Source of the DNA: Sipunculus nudus
Lineage: Eukaryota; Annelida; Sipuncula; Golfingiida; Sipunculidae
Length of the DNA stretch: 64,000 nt
Reading direction: 5' to 3'
Assembly (NCBI GenBank): GCA_026874595.1
Contig: CM049306.1
Location: 45,382,019-45,446,018 of the forward strand
The notes under the pieces are model-generated. The model was not told the DNA's origin. It searched no databases and was given only the letters and a program-made list of their open reading frames with translations. This document shows, one piece after another, positions 1 to 10,343 of the stretch. Each line of letters opens with the position of its first letter. The first letter of the stretch is position 1. The translations under genes were made by a program, and so were the position numbers.

Positions 1-333
1 TCCACAGTACAGGTACCACACGATGTTCACAACAAAAGCTTCGTCATCAACTTAGGACTATATGGGTTAATCACGTCATCTCATACCAAGTGAACATTAA
101 GTATACCATCAGGTTATATTAATTTTTGTTGAATATTCTTACTATAATGCATGAAGTATTAATCTAGTTTCTTATTAAATATTGCACAGCTTGTGCTATC
201 AAATTATTATGCTGTATTGAAAACAGCAGTGTATTGCAAAGGTAATATGTCAGTAATTTTGAGGTCAGACCAACTAGACTAAATGCATATTGAATACAGG
301 AAAAGAATACAAGTACAATGCAGGTTCTTTATT
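1..333. other. Unassigned AT-rich DNA, probably intronic
   Basis: This stretch precedes the first hairpin-headed element. I see no exon, RNA gene or clear repeat in it. Confidence 0.5.
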
Positions 334-1783
334 GTATCCGTTTTGCGGATACTATGTTTTCAGCTGCACGCCGCCACCGCCGCGGCCGCCGCGTAGGTGT
401 CCGGAGAACTCCGCCGTAACCGCTGGGCGGAATTTTACAAAACCCGGGATTATGTTCGGGTCACATGTGAACTGCTGCGCCCCGATTTTGTTTTGACCTC
501 TGACCTTTCCTCTGCGCTCTGCGTCCATTTGTGCGTCTGTTTCCACACATAAACCCACATATCTCGGGAACCGTTTGATCGATCAGGAAAATTTTTTTGC
601 ACAAATGTAGCCCTTGGAGAGCTTTATAACATACACAAAAAATGGTGGCGCCACCTGCAACCATGTTTGCACAGTGTCCATCTGTTCGTCTGCTTTGGGT
701 TAAAATCACTCATATCTCTGCAGTAACTTGACTAATTCACCTGAAATTTGGCATGCGTAAACATCCTGGATAGCTTTTCTGATTTTATGACAGGTGGCGC
801 CACCTACATTCATATTTACGCTGCAGACATCCAAGCTCATATATGGGGAACCGTTTGACCGATCAGGAAAATTTTTTTGCACAAATGTAGCCTTTGGAGA
901 GCTTTATAACATACACAAAAATGGTGGCGCCACCTGCAACCATGTTTGCACAGTGTCCATCTGTTCGACTGCCTTTGGTTAAAATCACTCATATCTCTGC
1001 AGTGACTTGACTAATTCACCTGAAATTCGGTATGCGTAAACATCCTGGATAGCTTTTCTGATTTTATGACAGGTGGCGCCACCTACATTCATATTTACGC
1101 TGCAGACATCCAAGCTCATATCTGGGGAACCGTTTGACCGATCAGGAAAATTTTTTTGCACAAATGTAGCCCTTGGAGAGCTTTATAACATACGCAAAAC
1201 TGGTGGCGCCACCTGCAGCCATTTTTGCACAGCTCCTGTCTGTTTGTCTGCCATGGGATAAAATCACTCGTATCTCGGCAGTGGTTTGACATATCTGCCT
1301 AAAATTTTGCAGGTTTATACATCCCCGACAGCTCTCTTGATTTTATGACAGTTGGCGCCACCTGCATTCTAGTTTATGCAGCAGACATCCAAGCTCATAT
1401 CTTGGGAACCGTTTGACCGATTGGGCCAAAGTTTTGCATGTGTATAGTTCTCACAAAGCTCTTTATCATACGCAAAACTGGTGGCGTCACCTGCAACCAT
1501 TTTTGCTCAGCGTCCATCTGTTTGTCTGCCATGGGCTAAAATCACTCATATACATGTAGTGGTTTGACTTATCTGCCTTAAATTTTGCATATGTATACAA
1601 CTTGGACGGCTTTCTGGATTTTGTGGTGGGGGGGGCAACCTACATACACCATTTGGCTGCAGACATCCATGCTAATATGCAACACTCTATTTCCCCTTGC
1701 CACTCAATCCATGCCTCACTTCACCCGTTCCACTCTGATTTAGGCGGATACACGTAGTCGCTTGTCGACTACCCGTATTCTAG
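334..1783 (+). mobile_element. Hairpin-headed, Helentron-like non-autonomous element A
   Basis: The 5' end is a perfect stem-loop: GTATCCG (334-340) pairs with CGGATAC (346-352). A CpG-rich segment follows (about 360-560), then a tandem array of about 279-bp units. Near the 3' end, GCGGATAC (1744-1751) is an inverted copy of the 5' head. It is followed by a second perfect stem-loop, GTAGTCG (1754-1760) with CGACTAC (1766-1772), and a terminal CTAG (1780-1783) running into TTT. A subterminal inverted head, a 3' hairpin, a CTAG end before T and an internal minisatellite are features of HINE/Helentron and bivalve pearl-type elements. No helicase/Rep ORF is present, so the element would depend on an autonomous partner. 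Exact termini are inferred. The small ORFs inside it are repeats, not genes. Confidence 0.6.
550..1690 (+). repeat. Tandem array of ~279-bp units, each a diverged dimer
   Basis: The marker GATTTTATGA recurs at 781, 1060 and 1339, with a degenerate copy at 1617, giving periods of 279, 279 and 278. Each unit splits into two related halves of about 130-150 bp. Both halves carry a CTCATAT-type segment, a 'TTGAC...' segment and an end at a GGTGGCGCCACC palindrome. Early copies are near-identical; the last (after about 1340) is diverged. It forms the core of element A. Confidence 0.85.
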
Positions 1784-1910
1784 TTTCAAAATGGAAATTC
1801 TCATTGAATATATATAGAAAATATATAAAAGACCAAGTAAAATATCTATTAACAGCCCTATGTGGGGAAATGGATAAATAAGATACTCTAGTGAAATGCA
1901 TGTGATTTTT
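1784..1910. other. Spacer between element A and the 25-bp minisatellite
   Basis: AT-rich DNA after the CTAG end of element A. No feature was recognised. Confidence 0.4.
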
Positions 1911-2435
1911 CAAGAATAACTTGGTCCTGCTAATTCGGTAATAATTTGGACCTACTAATTCAATAATAACTTGGTCCTGCTTATTCAATAATAACTTAGT
2001 CCTGCTTATTTAATAATAACTTATTCCTGCTCGTTCAATAATAACTCGATCCTGCTAATTCAATAATAACTCGATCCTGCTAATTCAATAATAATTTGGT
2101 CCTGCTTATTCAATAACAACTTATTCCTGCTCATTCAATAATAACTCTATCCTGCTAATTCAATAATAACTTGATCCTGCTAATTCAATAATAACTTGGT
2201 CCTGCTTATTCAATAATAACTTGGTCCTGCTTATTCAATAATAACTTGGTCCTGCTTATTCAATAATAACTTGGTCCTGCTAATTCAATAATAACTTGGT
2301 CCTGCTTATTCAATAATAACTTGGTCCTGCTTATTCATTAATAACTTGGTCCTGCTTATTCAATAATAACTTGATCCTGCCATTTCAATAATAAATTGGT
2401 TCTGCTAATTCAACAATTACTTGGTTCTGCTGATT
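1911..2435 (+). repeat. 25-bp minisatellite, about 21 copies
   Basis: The TTGGTCCTGC core and its variants (TTGATCCTGC, TCGATCCTGC, TTATTCCTGC, TTAGTCCTGC) start every 25 bases from 1921 to 2421 with no insertion or deletion. Each unit is completed by TTATTCAATAATAAC. Variants cluster: 2021, 2046, 2071 and 2096 are echoed at 2121, 2146, 2171 and 2196, which indicates a four-unit (100-bp) duplication. The central and 3' units (2196-2346) are almost homogeneous. No ORF spans the array. Confidence 0.95.
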
Positions 2436-3264
2436 TTAAACCACACATTTTTTACCATGACAGAAGCTTTAGAATTTCTTTCTAGATGTTGATTCAAGTG
2501 TTCAAGTCTATAAGCAGTTTTTGGGAAAGTTTTTTGCTCAGCTGACTCCCAATCATGCTGCACTATAGTGCTGACTCTTTATCTGTCCGCCTTCCTTTTA
2601 GCCATCCTTATAGGTATAACAAGACTGGTATGAATATTTTGAGACTGACAAAGAGCAGTCATGTCAAGATATTTGCAGGGCATTTTTGAATTTTGCATTG
2701 ATTATCAGTTTGAAATAATGTCTTTCAAGTAGACAAAGATTCCTGTAATCTATCTCAATCTGGAAATGTTTAAAATATAGGACTTCCAGTTGTGATATTT
2801 CATGGCAATTCATCTGTTTTAGTAAAAAAAAATCACAAAAGTACCAGTTTCTCAATATTTATTGCATGGATTGCCTTGAAATTATGTCTGTTGATATGAG
2901 ATTTATAAATCTATTTATGAGAGCTTTATAAATAGCATTAAATCAGACTTGTAGCTTTAACTTGATATCTGTTATTATCAAGTGTGATAGTTTTTTTGAG
3001 ACTGGAAAAAGTTTCAATCATGTTTAAGTGTTAGATCAGCAATCTTTTGGTCTTTCATCATCAAGTAATGCCTTTTAGAAAAGTTTTTGCCATCCTGCGA
3101 GATATGAACAAAACTCCACAAAATGTTCTTAAAAATTGTGGAAAAACAATTTGTTGATGACACTCCATAATGTCACAGGTAAAGGACATGAATGTCAGCT
3201 GGTCATCATGACACATCAGTCACTTTAAAATCACATGATTCATGAGACTGGACATGCCCATCTA
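2436..3264. other. Unassigned intronic-type DNA
   Basis: AT-rich sequence with short T and A runs. No coding exon, RNA gene or repeat was recognised. Confidence 0.4.
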
Positions 3265-3500
3265 CGATCTCCATTTAGCATTGTGATAATCATAATTCAA
3301 GCAATTCAAAATCTCCATTAGTGATGGGATATCAATCCAAGATCCCCCATTATGAGTCAAGTACCCTGACCCAAGATCTCAGTGTAGCAGTGAGATATCA
3401 TTAGCGTGCAACTCTGTTTAGTGGTTATTGTGAGATAGCCTGATCGAGATCCCCATTTGCAGTAAAATTTTGTTATAGTTGATCCCCATTTAGCACAGAG
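3265..3500 (+). repeat. Degenerate short tandem repeat (GATCTCCATTTAGCA-type)
   Basis: Variants of GATC(T/C)CCATTTAGCA recur near 3267, 3310, 3340, 3376, 3448 and 3481, several followed by GTGATA or GAGATA. Spacing is irregular, about 30-70 bp, so this is an old, decayed minisatellite. Confidence 0.45.
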
Positions 3501-6085
3501 ATCCCTCAGTCTGATATCCCTCCCTCTGTGACATTAAATTACCCAGGACCATGAGTAGCTAGAGATAGCCTGATCCAAGACCTGATCTAGTAAACTCCCA
3601 ATTCTTATTTCAATTATACTCTTATTTTGAATTAAAAAAAATTTTAATGTTTTATTGAAAAGATGAAACATACAAAAACTACATTCTTTTTCATTGGTTT
3701 TGAACATATGGGACTGGATATTAAGAAATGATAAACAAACCAAAGTCATGATAATTAATCTCATGGAAATGCCAGATGTATAACAATTTTTGTTTGGGCT
3801 TCCTCCACCACAGAAGTGTAGTGTGTGCAGGGGACTATGGGATATGTATTATTTAATATGGCATTTACACTATTAGTATAGATTTCACTGGTCTTTGATA
3901 TGAATGCACTGAAATTCAGTTCATTATTAACAGCAAAGATACCCAAGTGCCTTCAAATCATGTATAACAGTTTTGAGTAGAGATTTCTTCAACAATGATA
4001 AATACTTAAGGGCTAAAAGATTCATTATATCAAAATATGATATGTGTTTTTATACTCTAGTCATAATACATGTATAGTATATGTATATAAGTTTGGATTT
4101 ATGGCCATTTTTATTTTCCTTGTTTATAGAAACTTCCTGTCATAATTTTTTTTCAAACCATAAGTAAGATTTATTTCAAAACAGTTAGTCATTCTAATGC
4201 TGTTCAACTCATTCTTGCCCAATAACAAATACTGAATGATTAATTACATGCTGTACAGGGTGTTGAGATACATGATTAGGTTTTGATATCTCCTTCAGCA
4301 TCAGCACAGGGGCATGTAACGGTATAATATTTGGCCTTTTTTGTGATGTACTAACCCAGTGCAATGGTTTATATGTACAACCCAAACTGTGCTAATTGCT
4401 TGTAAATTTGTAAATGTCATGAATGCTCAATGATTTTTTTAAAGAAGAAAAAAGTCCAGGTTCAACTATTACCAGCCATGCTCTGGTTTTGGCCCAGTCT
4501 CCCTATCAGTTCATGTATTGTTTCTGTGTCCCAGTGTTCGTGACTCAAAGCAGACTAATTGAGCCAAATGTCACTTAGATATACGGCAGCGTTTAATATT
4601 AATAAATACCATGATAGATATAATCAAGACAGGTGGAATTAAGTGTATATCATTCCCACCAGCAGATGTTTTTCTTTGATTTTCCTGGTACTTTCTGGCC
4701 GGTATTCATGTTGATCTCATGTGTATGGCCACATCAATATCTCATCAAAATTTGGCATTACTGGAAGAAATTTGGTTTTTATCATGGAGATAGGAGCTGT
4801 CATTAGCTGGTTGCTTCCGGGGGTATGCCTGCACAGCCATGCTCTGGGGGAGTCTGGTTGTTGACACAGGCTTTATGGAGCATAGTGAGGCCTGCATGTC
4901 CCAGCCTACAGTAACAGCTACTACATGCTTAGTTAGGCACCCAGCATTTACTGTTCTATGGCTGTCCCCCTGGATTATAATGAACCAAACTCCTGTTTCC
5001 AGATTAATAATTCAGGGCAGCCCCAACCAGAGCCTGTGTCGTGCATGAAATATGACTGTGTTGTTTTACTCTGGCAACAGAGTCCATTATGGATTTAGAG
5101 CTCTCTGCCAACATTACCAGATACATATCACTGGAATATAGACTCTGATGTACAGGGGCCCTGCATCCCTGCAGCAATTGGACTTTCAAGTGTATTTCCC
5201 AGGAGCTGTTTTGGTATCACTTGAAACCAAGCTACCCCACTATTGTCATGACAAAAACCACGTATTGAAGTGATCTGTCGTGAGATAAGTCCCCACCAGT
5301 GTGACTTACAGTGACAAGCAAGTCCCCTCCTTGCGGTGATATCTTCTGCCCAAGGAGGCTCCAGAATTAATGCCTACATTATAAAATTGTTTGGGGAACC
5401 ATGAATCCTACATGTTCACACCAGCTCACAGGGTGTCACACACTTTTAATCCTCCTTGTATTTCCCTTGGCTTTTTCATGTTGTCATATTGTCCAACTTG
5501 GTCCCATTCTGAACATTAAATCTGCATGATAACATGTTCGTACAAAAAAGTTCAGCACATGATCATTGGTGTTTTGCTGAGGTGGTGATTTTTGCTTTTC
5601 TGTATTTCTCTGTTATATATGGTTGACTGATTTTAGTTTGAAATAACTTTCCTTTTTCATACTTAAGTCTAGTAGCGTCTTCCAGGTTTGATGTTTCTTA
5701 CTGATTTATCATAACAGACATTTGACTTGCAGGCAGTAATGATAAAAGAACCAAAACAATTTGTTGCACTTTAATTTTTTTCTTTCAGTATATTTAATAA
5801 TCCTCCGTAATAGTTATTACAGCCAAGATTTCTGGTTTTCACTGTCACTCAGATATGCTGGGCGTTCAGTGCTTACGTTGAGAAATATTTCAGAAGTGTT
5901 AATCAAAAGCTAGACATCTTCAGATTATCAGTTTAAAATCTTTCAAAATTTGTAAGCTTTCTGGTTCACAAAAAATATCTAGAGGTGCACAATATTGCGG
6001 ACATATTGGTTAATTGTGAAGTCCAGCCACATACTTGGCATTGTCATTTTAACATGATGTAGAGTTGTTATAAGTTCGTCATCCA
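3501..6085. other. Unassigned intronic-type DNA
   Basis: No exon, RNA or clear repeat was recognised. ORFs here are short and have no recognisable protein features. Between 4800 and 5450 the sequence is less AT-rich and lacks homopolymers, but I see no specific signal. Confidence 0.4.
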
Positions 6086-6415
6086 CGCATATTTAATAAG
6101 GTCACTGGTCACTAGGCTACTTCGTGGTGTCACTGTGATAACTTATGAAGATTATGGAGGAATTTGATCAAACTCAGCAGAAATGTTTATCAATAAAATA
6201 TCTTACCTAAGTTGGATATCCAGCAAAATCCATGCATATTTAATGAGGCTGGAGGTCATTGCACTTAGGAGGCACCTTGGTAACTTGCCAAAATCCTATG
6301 GATTTTCATGAAACTCTTTTTAACATTTTTACCAATGAATTTTCTCACTTGAATTACCTTCTCATCAAAATTCACACATATTTAAAAAGGTCTATGGTCA
6401 CCAGATTAAAAATCA
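6086..6415 (+). repeat. Degenerate ~145-bp tandem repeat, three copies
   Basis: The block 'GCATATTTAATAAGGTC.CTGGTCAC' begins at about 6086, recurs as 'GCATATTTAATGAGGCTGG.GGTCA' near 6233 and as 'ACATATTTAAAAAGGTCTATGGTCAC' near 6374. Spacing is about 147 and 141 bp. The inter-block sequence is also related: TTTATCAATAAAATATCTTAC aligns with TTTACCAATGAATTTTCTCAC, followed by a related CAAAAT segment. The copies are strongly diverged. Confidence 0.6.
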
Positions 6416-7529
6416 TGTGATAATAACAAACAAGGTATGTATATAATATGGTCCGGACAACACATTTATTTCATATATATATTACAATGAAAATATAGTA
6501 GTATCATACCAGATATCATATATTGCATTACAAAAAGCCAACACAGTAAGCGACCCCATTAAACATTGTGAGGTATCATACTTATTGTCTAAAGTTCTTT
6601 ATTCAGTTAACTCAGAATATCATTTGGGTTTTCATGTTTTATAAACCCAGAAATGGTATTAATATCATATAGCTCCAGATATGTTTTCTGTGTCAGTCTT
6701 AACATAGGTATCCTGGATATCATTAATAATTTGTTACTAGATATCTTTTTTGCAGGGCTCAAGGCCAGGTAACATCACATTGATGGCTGATTAATCCAGG
6801 CATTATGATTTTTTCTGTGCCAGGGATCCTTGACATTGTTGTATAACAAGTAATTGGTCATCGTTCACATAAGACCCTGACATCTAGGTTGGTTGTGGTT
6901 TTTCATCTTGTGGTTAAATCATCAAATGATAAGCATCGCTCAGTTACCTTGACATTTCACTGATAGCCGTAAGTTAGTTTGAGTGATCATTCGGGGAAGG
7001 GGGGGGGGGGGGGCATATATGTTCACACAGTAATCCATTGCCATCCATCATAAATTGATGAAATGTACTGGATCCAGCACAGTGTTCTGTGGTCTATTCC
7101 GCCACCCATATCTCCATGATCTTTCCTGAGTATAAATCACATGTCATTATGACATCATATGACTAAGACATCTGTTTTACATACTGCATGATATATAAAA
7201 AAACAATTCATATTATAATATTTATTTTATATAACTTTTCTTATATTCAGTATATCCCAGATGCACACCAAAGGCCTAAGCGTTATAGTTACTGCATAAG
7301 CTGTCCTGTAGGACTCTGGGATATGTTTTTTACAGATACATGACATACCACTCTATATATATATATAACAATAAAGCTTTGATATTCCAATACTGGGCAA
7401 AGAAATATTGACCTGATCCTTGTATGCAGGGCTTATAGAGTTCCTTTTACTTGATGGTATGAAACAAACCCTTGCTCATGATGTTTAACTCACCATTAAC
7501 CTCATATGGTCGAACACTTGAAGGATTGT
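6416..7529. other. Unassigned DNA with a poly-G tract and a short TA run
   Basis: Contains an uninterrupted G run at 6999-7013 and a short TATATATA run near 7355. Otherwise no feature was recognised. Confidence 0.45.
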
Positions 7530-7590
7530 TGGAACATGGCCTAGTGGATATATCATTTGACAAAGGTCCCTGGTTCAAAACCAGACTGAG
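7530..7590 (+). repeat. tRNA-Arg-like SINE head or tRNA pseudogene
   Basis: TGGCCTAGTGGATA at 7537-7550 fits the Pol III A box and resembles the D-arm of tRNA-Arg genes. GGTTCAAAACC at 7572-7582 fits the B box. The A-to-B spacing is about 8 nt shorter than in a complete tRNA and the anticodon arm cannot be folded, so this is a decayed tRNA-derived element rather than a functional tRNA. A C-tract plus A-tract lies about 100 bp downstream and might be its tail. Confidence 0.55.
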
Positions 7591-7677
7591 CCTCAAAAGC
7601 AAAATGTTGAAATCTTTAAGAAAGTTTAGAGATCTGCTCTATTGTCTTAACTAAAGGTTATGACTCCTAAAAAATCT

Positions 7678-7718
7678 CCCCCCCCCCCCCGCCCCCCCCC
7701 CCCCCCAAAAAAAAAAAA
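7678..7718 (+). repeat. Poly-C tract followed by poly-A
   Basis: C-run 7678-7706 broken by a single G at 7691, then A-run 7707-7718. It is simple low-complexity DNA. The complementary strand has G-quadruplex potential, and the length is likely unstable in assemblies. Confidence 0.95.
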
Positions 7719-10269
7719 TTAAGGGCTCTTTCAAACATCTGAACACACTTATGTTCACAGTCTGTGCAAGAAATTTCAGCACAAATATTTGTCTACTGCA
7801 GTATTGCAGGTTCACAAATTTTATAAGATTATTTAAGCTAATAAACCTAAAGAAATAATAAAGAATTATTAAAACACCCTCCTGTTACACTGAACTTAGT
7901 CAGTATCCAGTAATTTGCTATGACTTCTTTTGTACTGGGTAAAGCCAGGGGTCCCCAAAGTACTTGAGTAAATAAACTGTTGCATATGATTTATTGGCAC
8001 CGTACCAAATTTAAAACAAAATATTATGAATACACATTAGACAACTTACCATAGAATTATTTGGTTATTTTTTGCTGTGTATCTTGTAAGACACAAGGTT
8101 AGCACACTGATCTGTGTATTGCCAGGCTGTATCGTAACTTGATTTGTCTCAAATCAATACATTTCCCTGACCACAGCACTAGTGTTCCATGATCCATTTT
8201 GTTAATAACTGTATAAAAAATACTGTAGTTAAATATGGTACAGCTTTATTGCTCAAATTTGGGACATATTGCCTCTAATAAGATTTTTTCATTCTCAGTA
8301 GCTGCATTTCCTAATTTTACACATTTGTTCAGGAAGAAACACGGTAGAACTGAATACATGCAGGTATTTGCTTGGAATTGGTGAAAATTGAAGTGAAACA
8401 ACAATGGGAATTTGACTTATATCATTATATTATTATTATACCATATTATTATATATTTTATTATATTATATCAGTATTATATCAGTATTTTAATATTATA
8501 ATTAATACAGTTCAAATAAAGATTGCAGACTGAGTTAAATGTGATAGCAGTTCAGCAAGGTTTCTTCATGCTTAAAAAATCATTGAAAATCCTTCAAAAA
8601 ATTTAATGCATATTTAATGCCTTGAAAGTGCTTGGAATAAGCCAATTTTGAAAAAAAAAATTCTTGGACAGGACCTTGAATTTAGATAATGTCAAGCATC
8701 AGCAGACCAAGAGGGGGAAGCCATGGTGATTTCATTTCACGGATTTAATAATTTTTGTAAACTCAACTTGTGCATAAATGATAAATAAAAAGAATTGGGA
8801 GGTTAAAATGGCTTTAGGGATGATAAATGAGGTGGCGCATAAAAGAAACTAAAAAATCCAAATTTCTTTCCTTGAAAATACATTTAAGTTTCTTTTAAAA
8901 TAAAATTCTTAAATTTGTGGGTACCTTCTCCATGTGCAATTTTTCTAAATGATGATTTATTATAGATAAAAATATTGATGATGATAATGATAATGTTAAT
9001 AATATTAATTAAACTATTAAATAGAATCACTTTATTATCACAATTCACGAGGCAACTTGTTTATTTTTAATCAGATAGCTATAGTTGATAGGCAGGGGTA
9101 AACAGCTTGTTAAAGTCATCGCCTCAGCCATCTGTTAAGGGTATATTGAAAAATAAAATATTCATGTTATATGGGATTGGTTCCTGTGGAGATACTGTAC
9201 GTTGTATAATACTCTCCTCTGCTCTTTGAACGCTCTCAGTTGGTCACTTTGTTTTATTATGGCACATGGTGACTTTGGAGCATCATATTTCAAAATTAAG
9301 GCAAGTTTTTATCGATTCTTATCACTCTCATGGTAGATATAGTTACTAAATTTGGAGAAGAAAGACCGAGAGTGTCAAATTCTCATTGATTTTTTACCCG
9401 ATTAATCTGATAGGGACTGCATTAATTTGAAAAAGAGTATACTTTCAAGTGCCCCTAGTCACCTTGCAGCTCCAACGTTGACTGTTCTGACCCAGCACGC
9501 TTGCCAGCACCTAAACATCAAGATCACAACGGCAAGGTGCCGGAATATTTCAGTGTGATGCACAAAAGGAGCTAACGGGAAAATTGAGAAACCCAGATGA
9601 TTTTAACAATGTCTAAAGCAATAACTTTTGTAAGATCTGACAGTAAAAGAAATGCCATGTGGGGATATTTCAGACCCAGTGTTAAAGCTGTCTAGTCACA
9701 GGAAGCTTTGCTGGAAACGCTGATCCTTCTGCAAGAGCAGCACTGGACGAGCAGCCTGTCTCCAGCATACAGGATTACTGCCACATAACCCAACTTAACC
9801 CTGTCAGCACTAAATATTTGAAGAGAGAAGATGTATTATTTGCTAGCACCTCGAGTGAGCTTGGGCTTGGAGAGGAGTGCCGAGCTATTAGCTATGCATC
9901 CATAAGATTACCCTGCCATTACCAATTGACCCAAACTTGGACACTCATTCGCTGCTGTGGAATTCTGTCCTCTGTTTCTGTTTTGTCTGTATGAACCTGT
10001 GATTGTGCTTATTTCTGGATAAGCTGCAAAGATTATTATTAATAATGTCATAAATTCAAATCCTTATACATAATACACAAGTAAAATTCTGTTTCAGTAC
10101 TGGCCATGTGTATTATCATTGGTTAATATGAACTGCACCATAAAAACTGCTGCTACATATATATTTCCCAACCATTAATTATTAACCATTATTAACCATT
10201 TGCTGATCAAACATATCATATTCATCTGTCCTTTGATATTGTTACAAAGACAATTGCCAGGGGAAAATT
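7719..10269. other. Unassigned DNA; AT-rich tract, then a complex island
   Basis: 8420-8510 is a nearly pure A/T tract of TATTAT-type repeats. In contrast, 9430-9980 has mixed base composition and few homopolymers, and could be conserved non-coding DNA. No coding exon was recognised. Confidence 0.4.
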
Positions 10270-10343
10270 CTGAGCCGATCCCGTTTTCGAACCCATGTTG
10301 GTGGCGCACAAGTCCGGCGTACCAACCGCTTCGCTAGAAAAGC
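10270..10343 (-). repeat. tRNA-derived SINE head, minus strand
   Basis: On the minus strand TAGCGAAGCGG (ending at plus 10336) fits the A box and GGGTTCGAAAACGG (plus 10281-10294) fits the B box. If the A-box T is tRNA position 8, GTTCGA falls at 52-57, within one base of the normal T-arm position. The anticodon stem is not complementary, so this is a Pol III-type SINE head, not a working tRNA. The SINE body would extend toward lower plus coordinates. Confidence 0.65.

Noticed and set aside
794-1261. Two near-identical 62-codon ORFs (794-982 and 1073-1261)
   Set aside because: They are the same frame of the 279-bp tandem repeat, not a gene pair.
1911-2435. CRISPR-like array
   Set aside because: Units are contiguous 25-bp repeats with no unique spacers, in an intron-containing eukaryotic sequence.
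7530-7590. Functional tRNA gene
   Set aside because: The anticodon arm is truncated by about 8 nt and no cloverleaf can be formed. Kept as a tRNA-derived relict.
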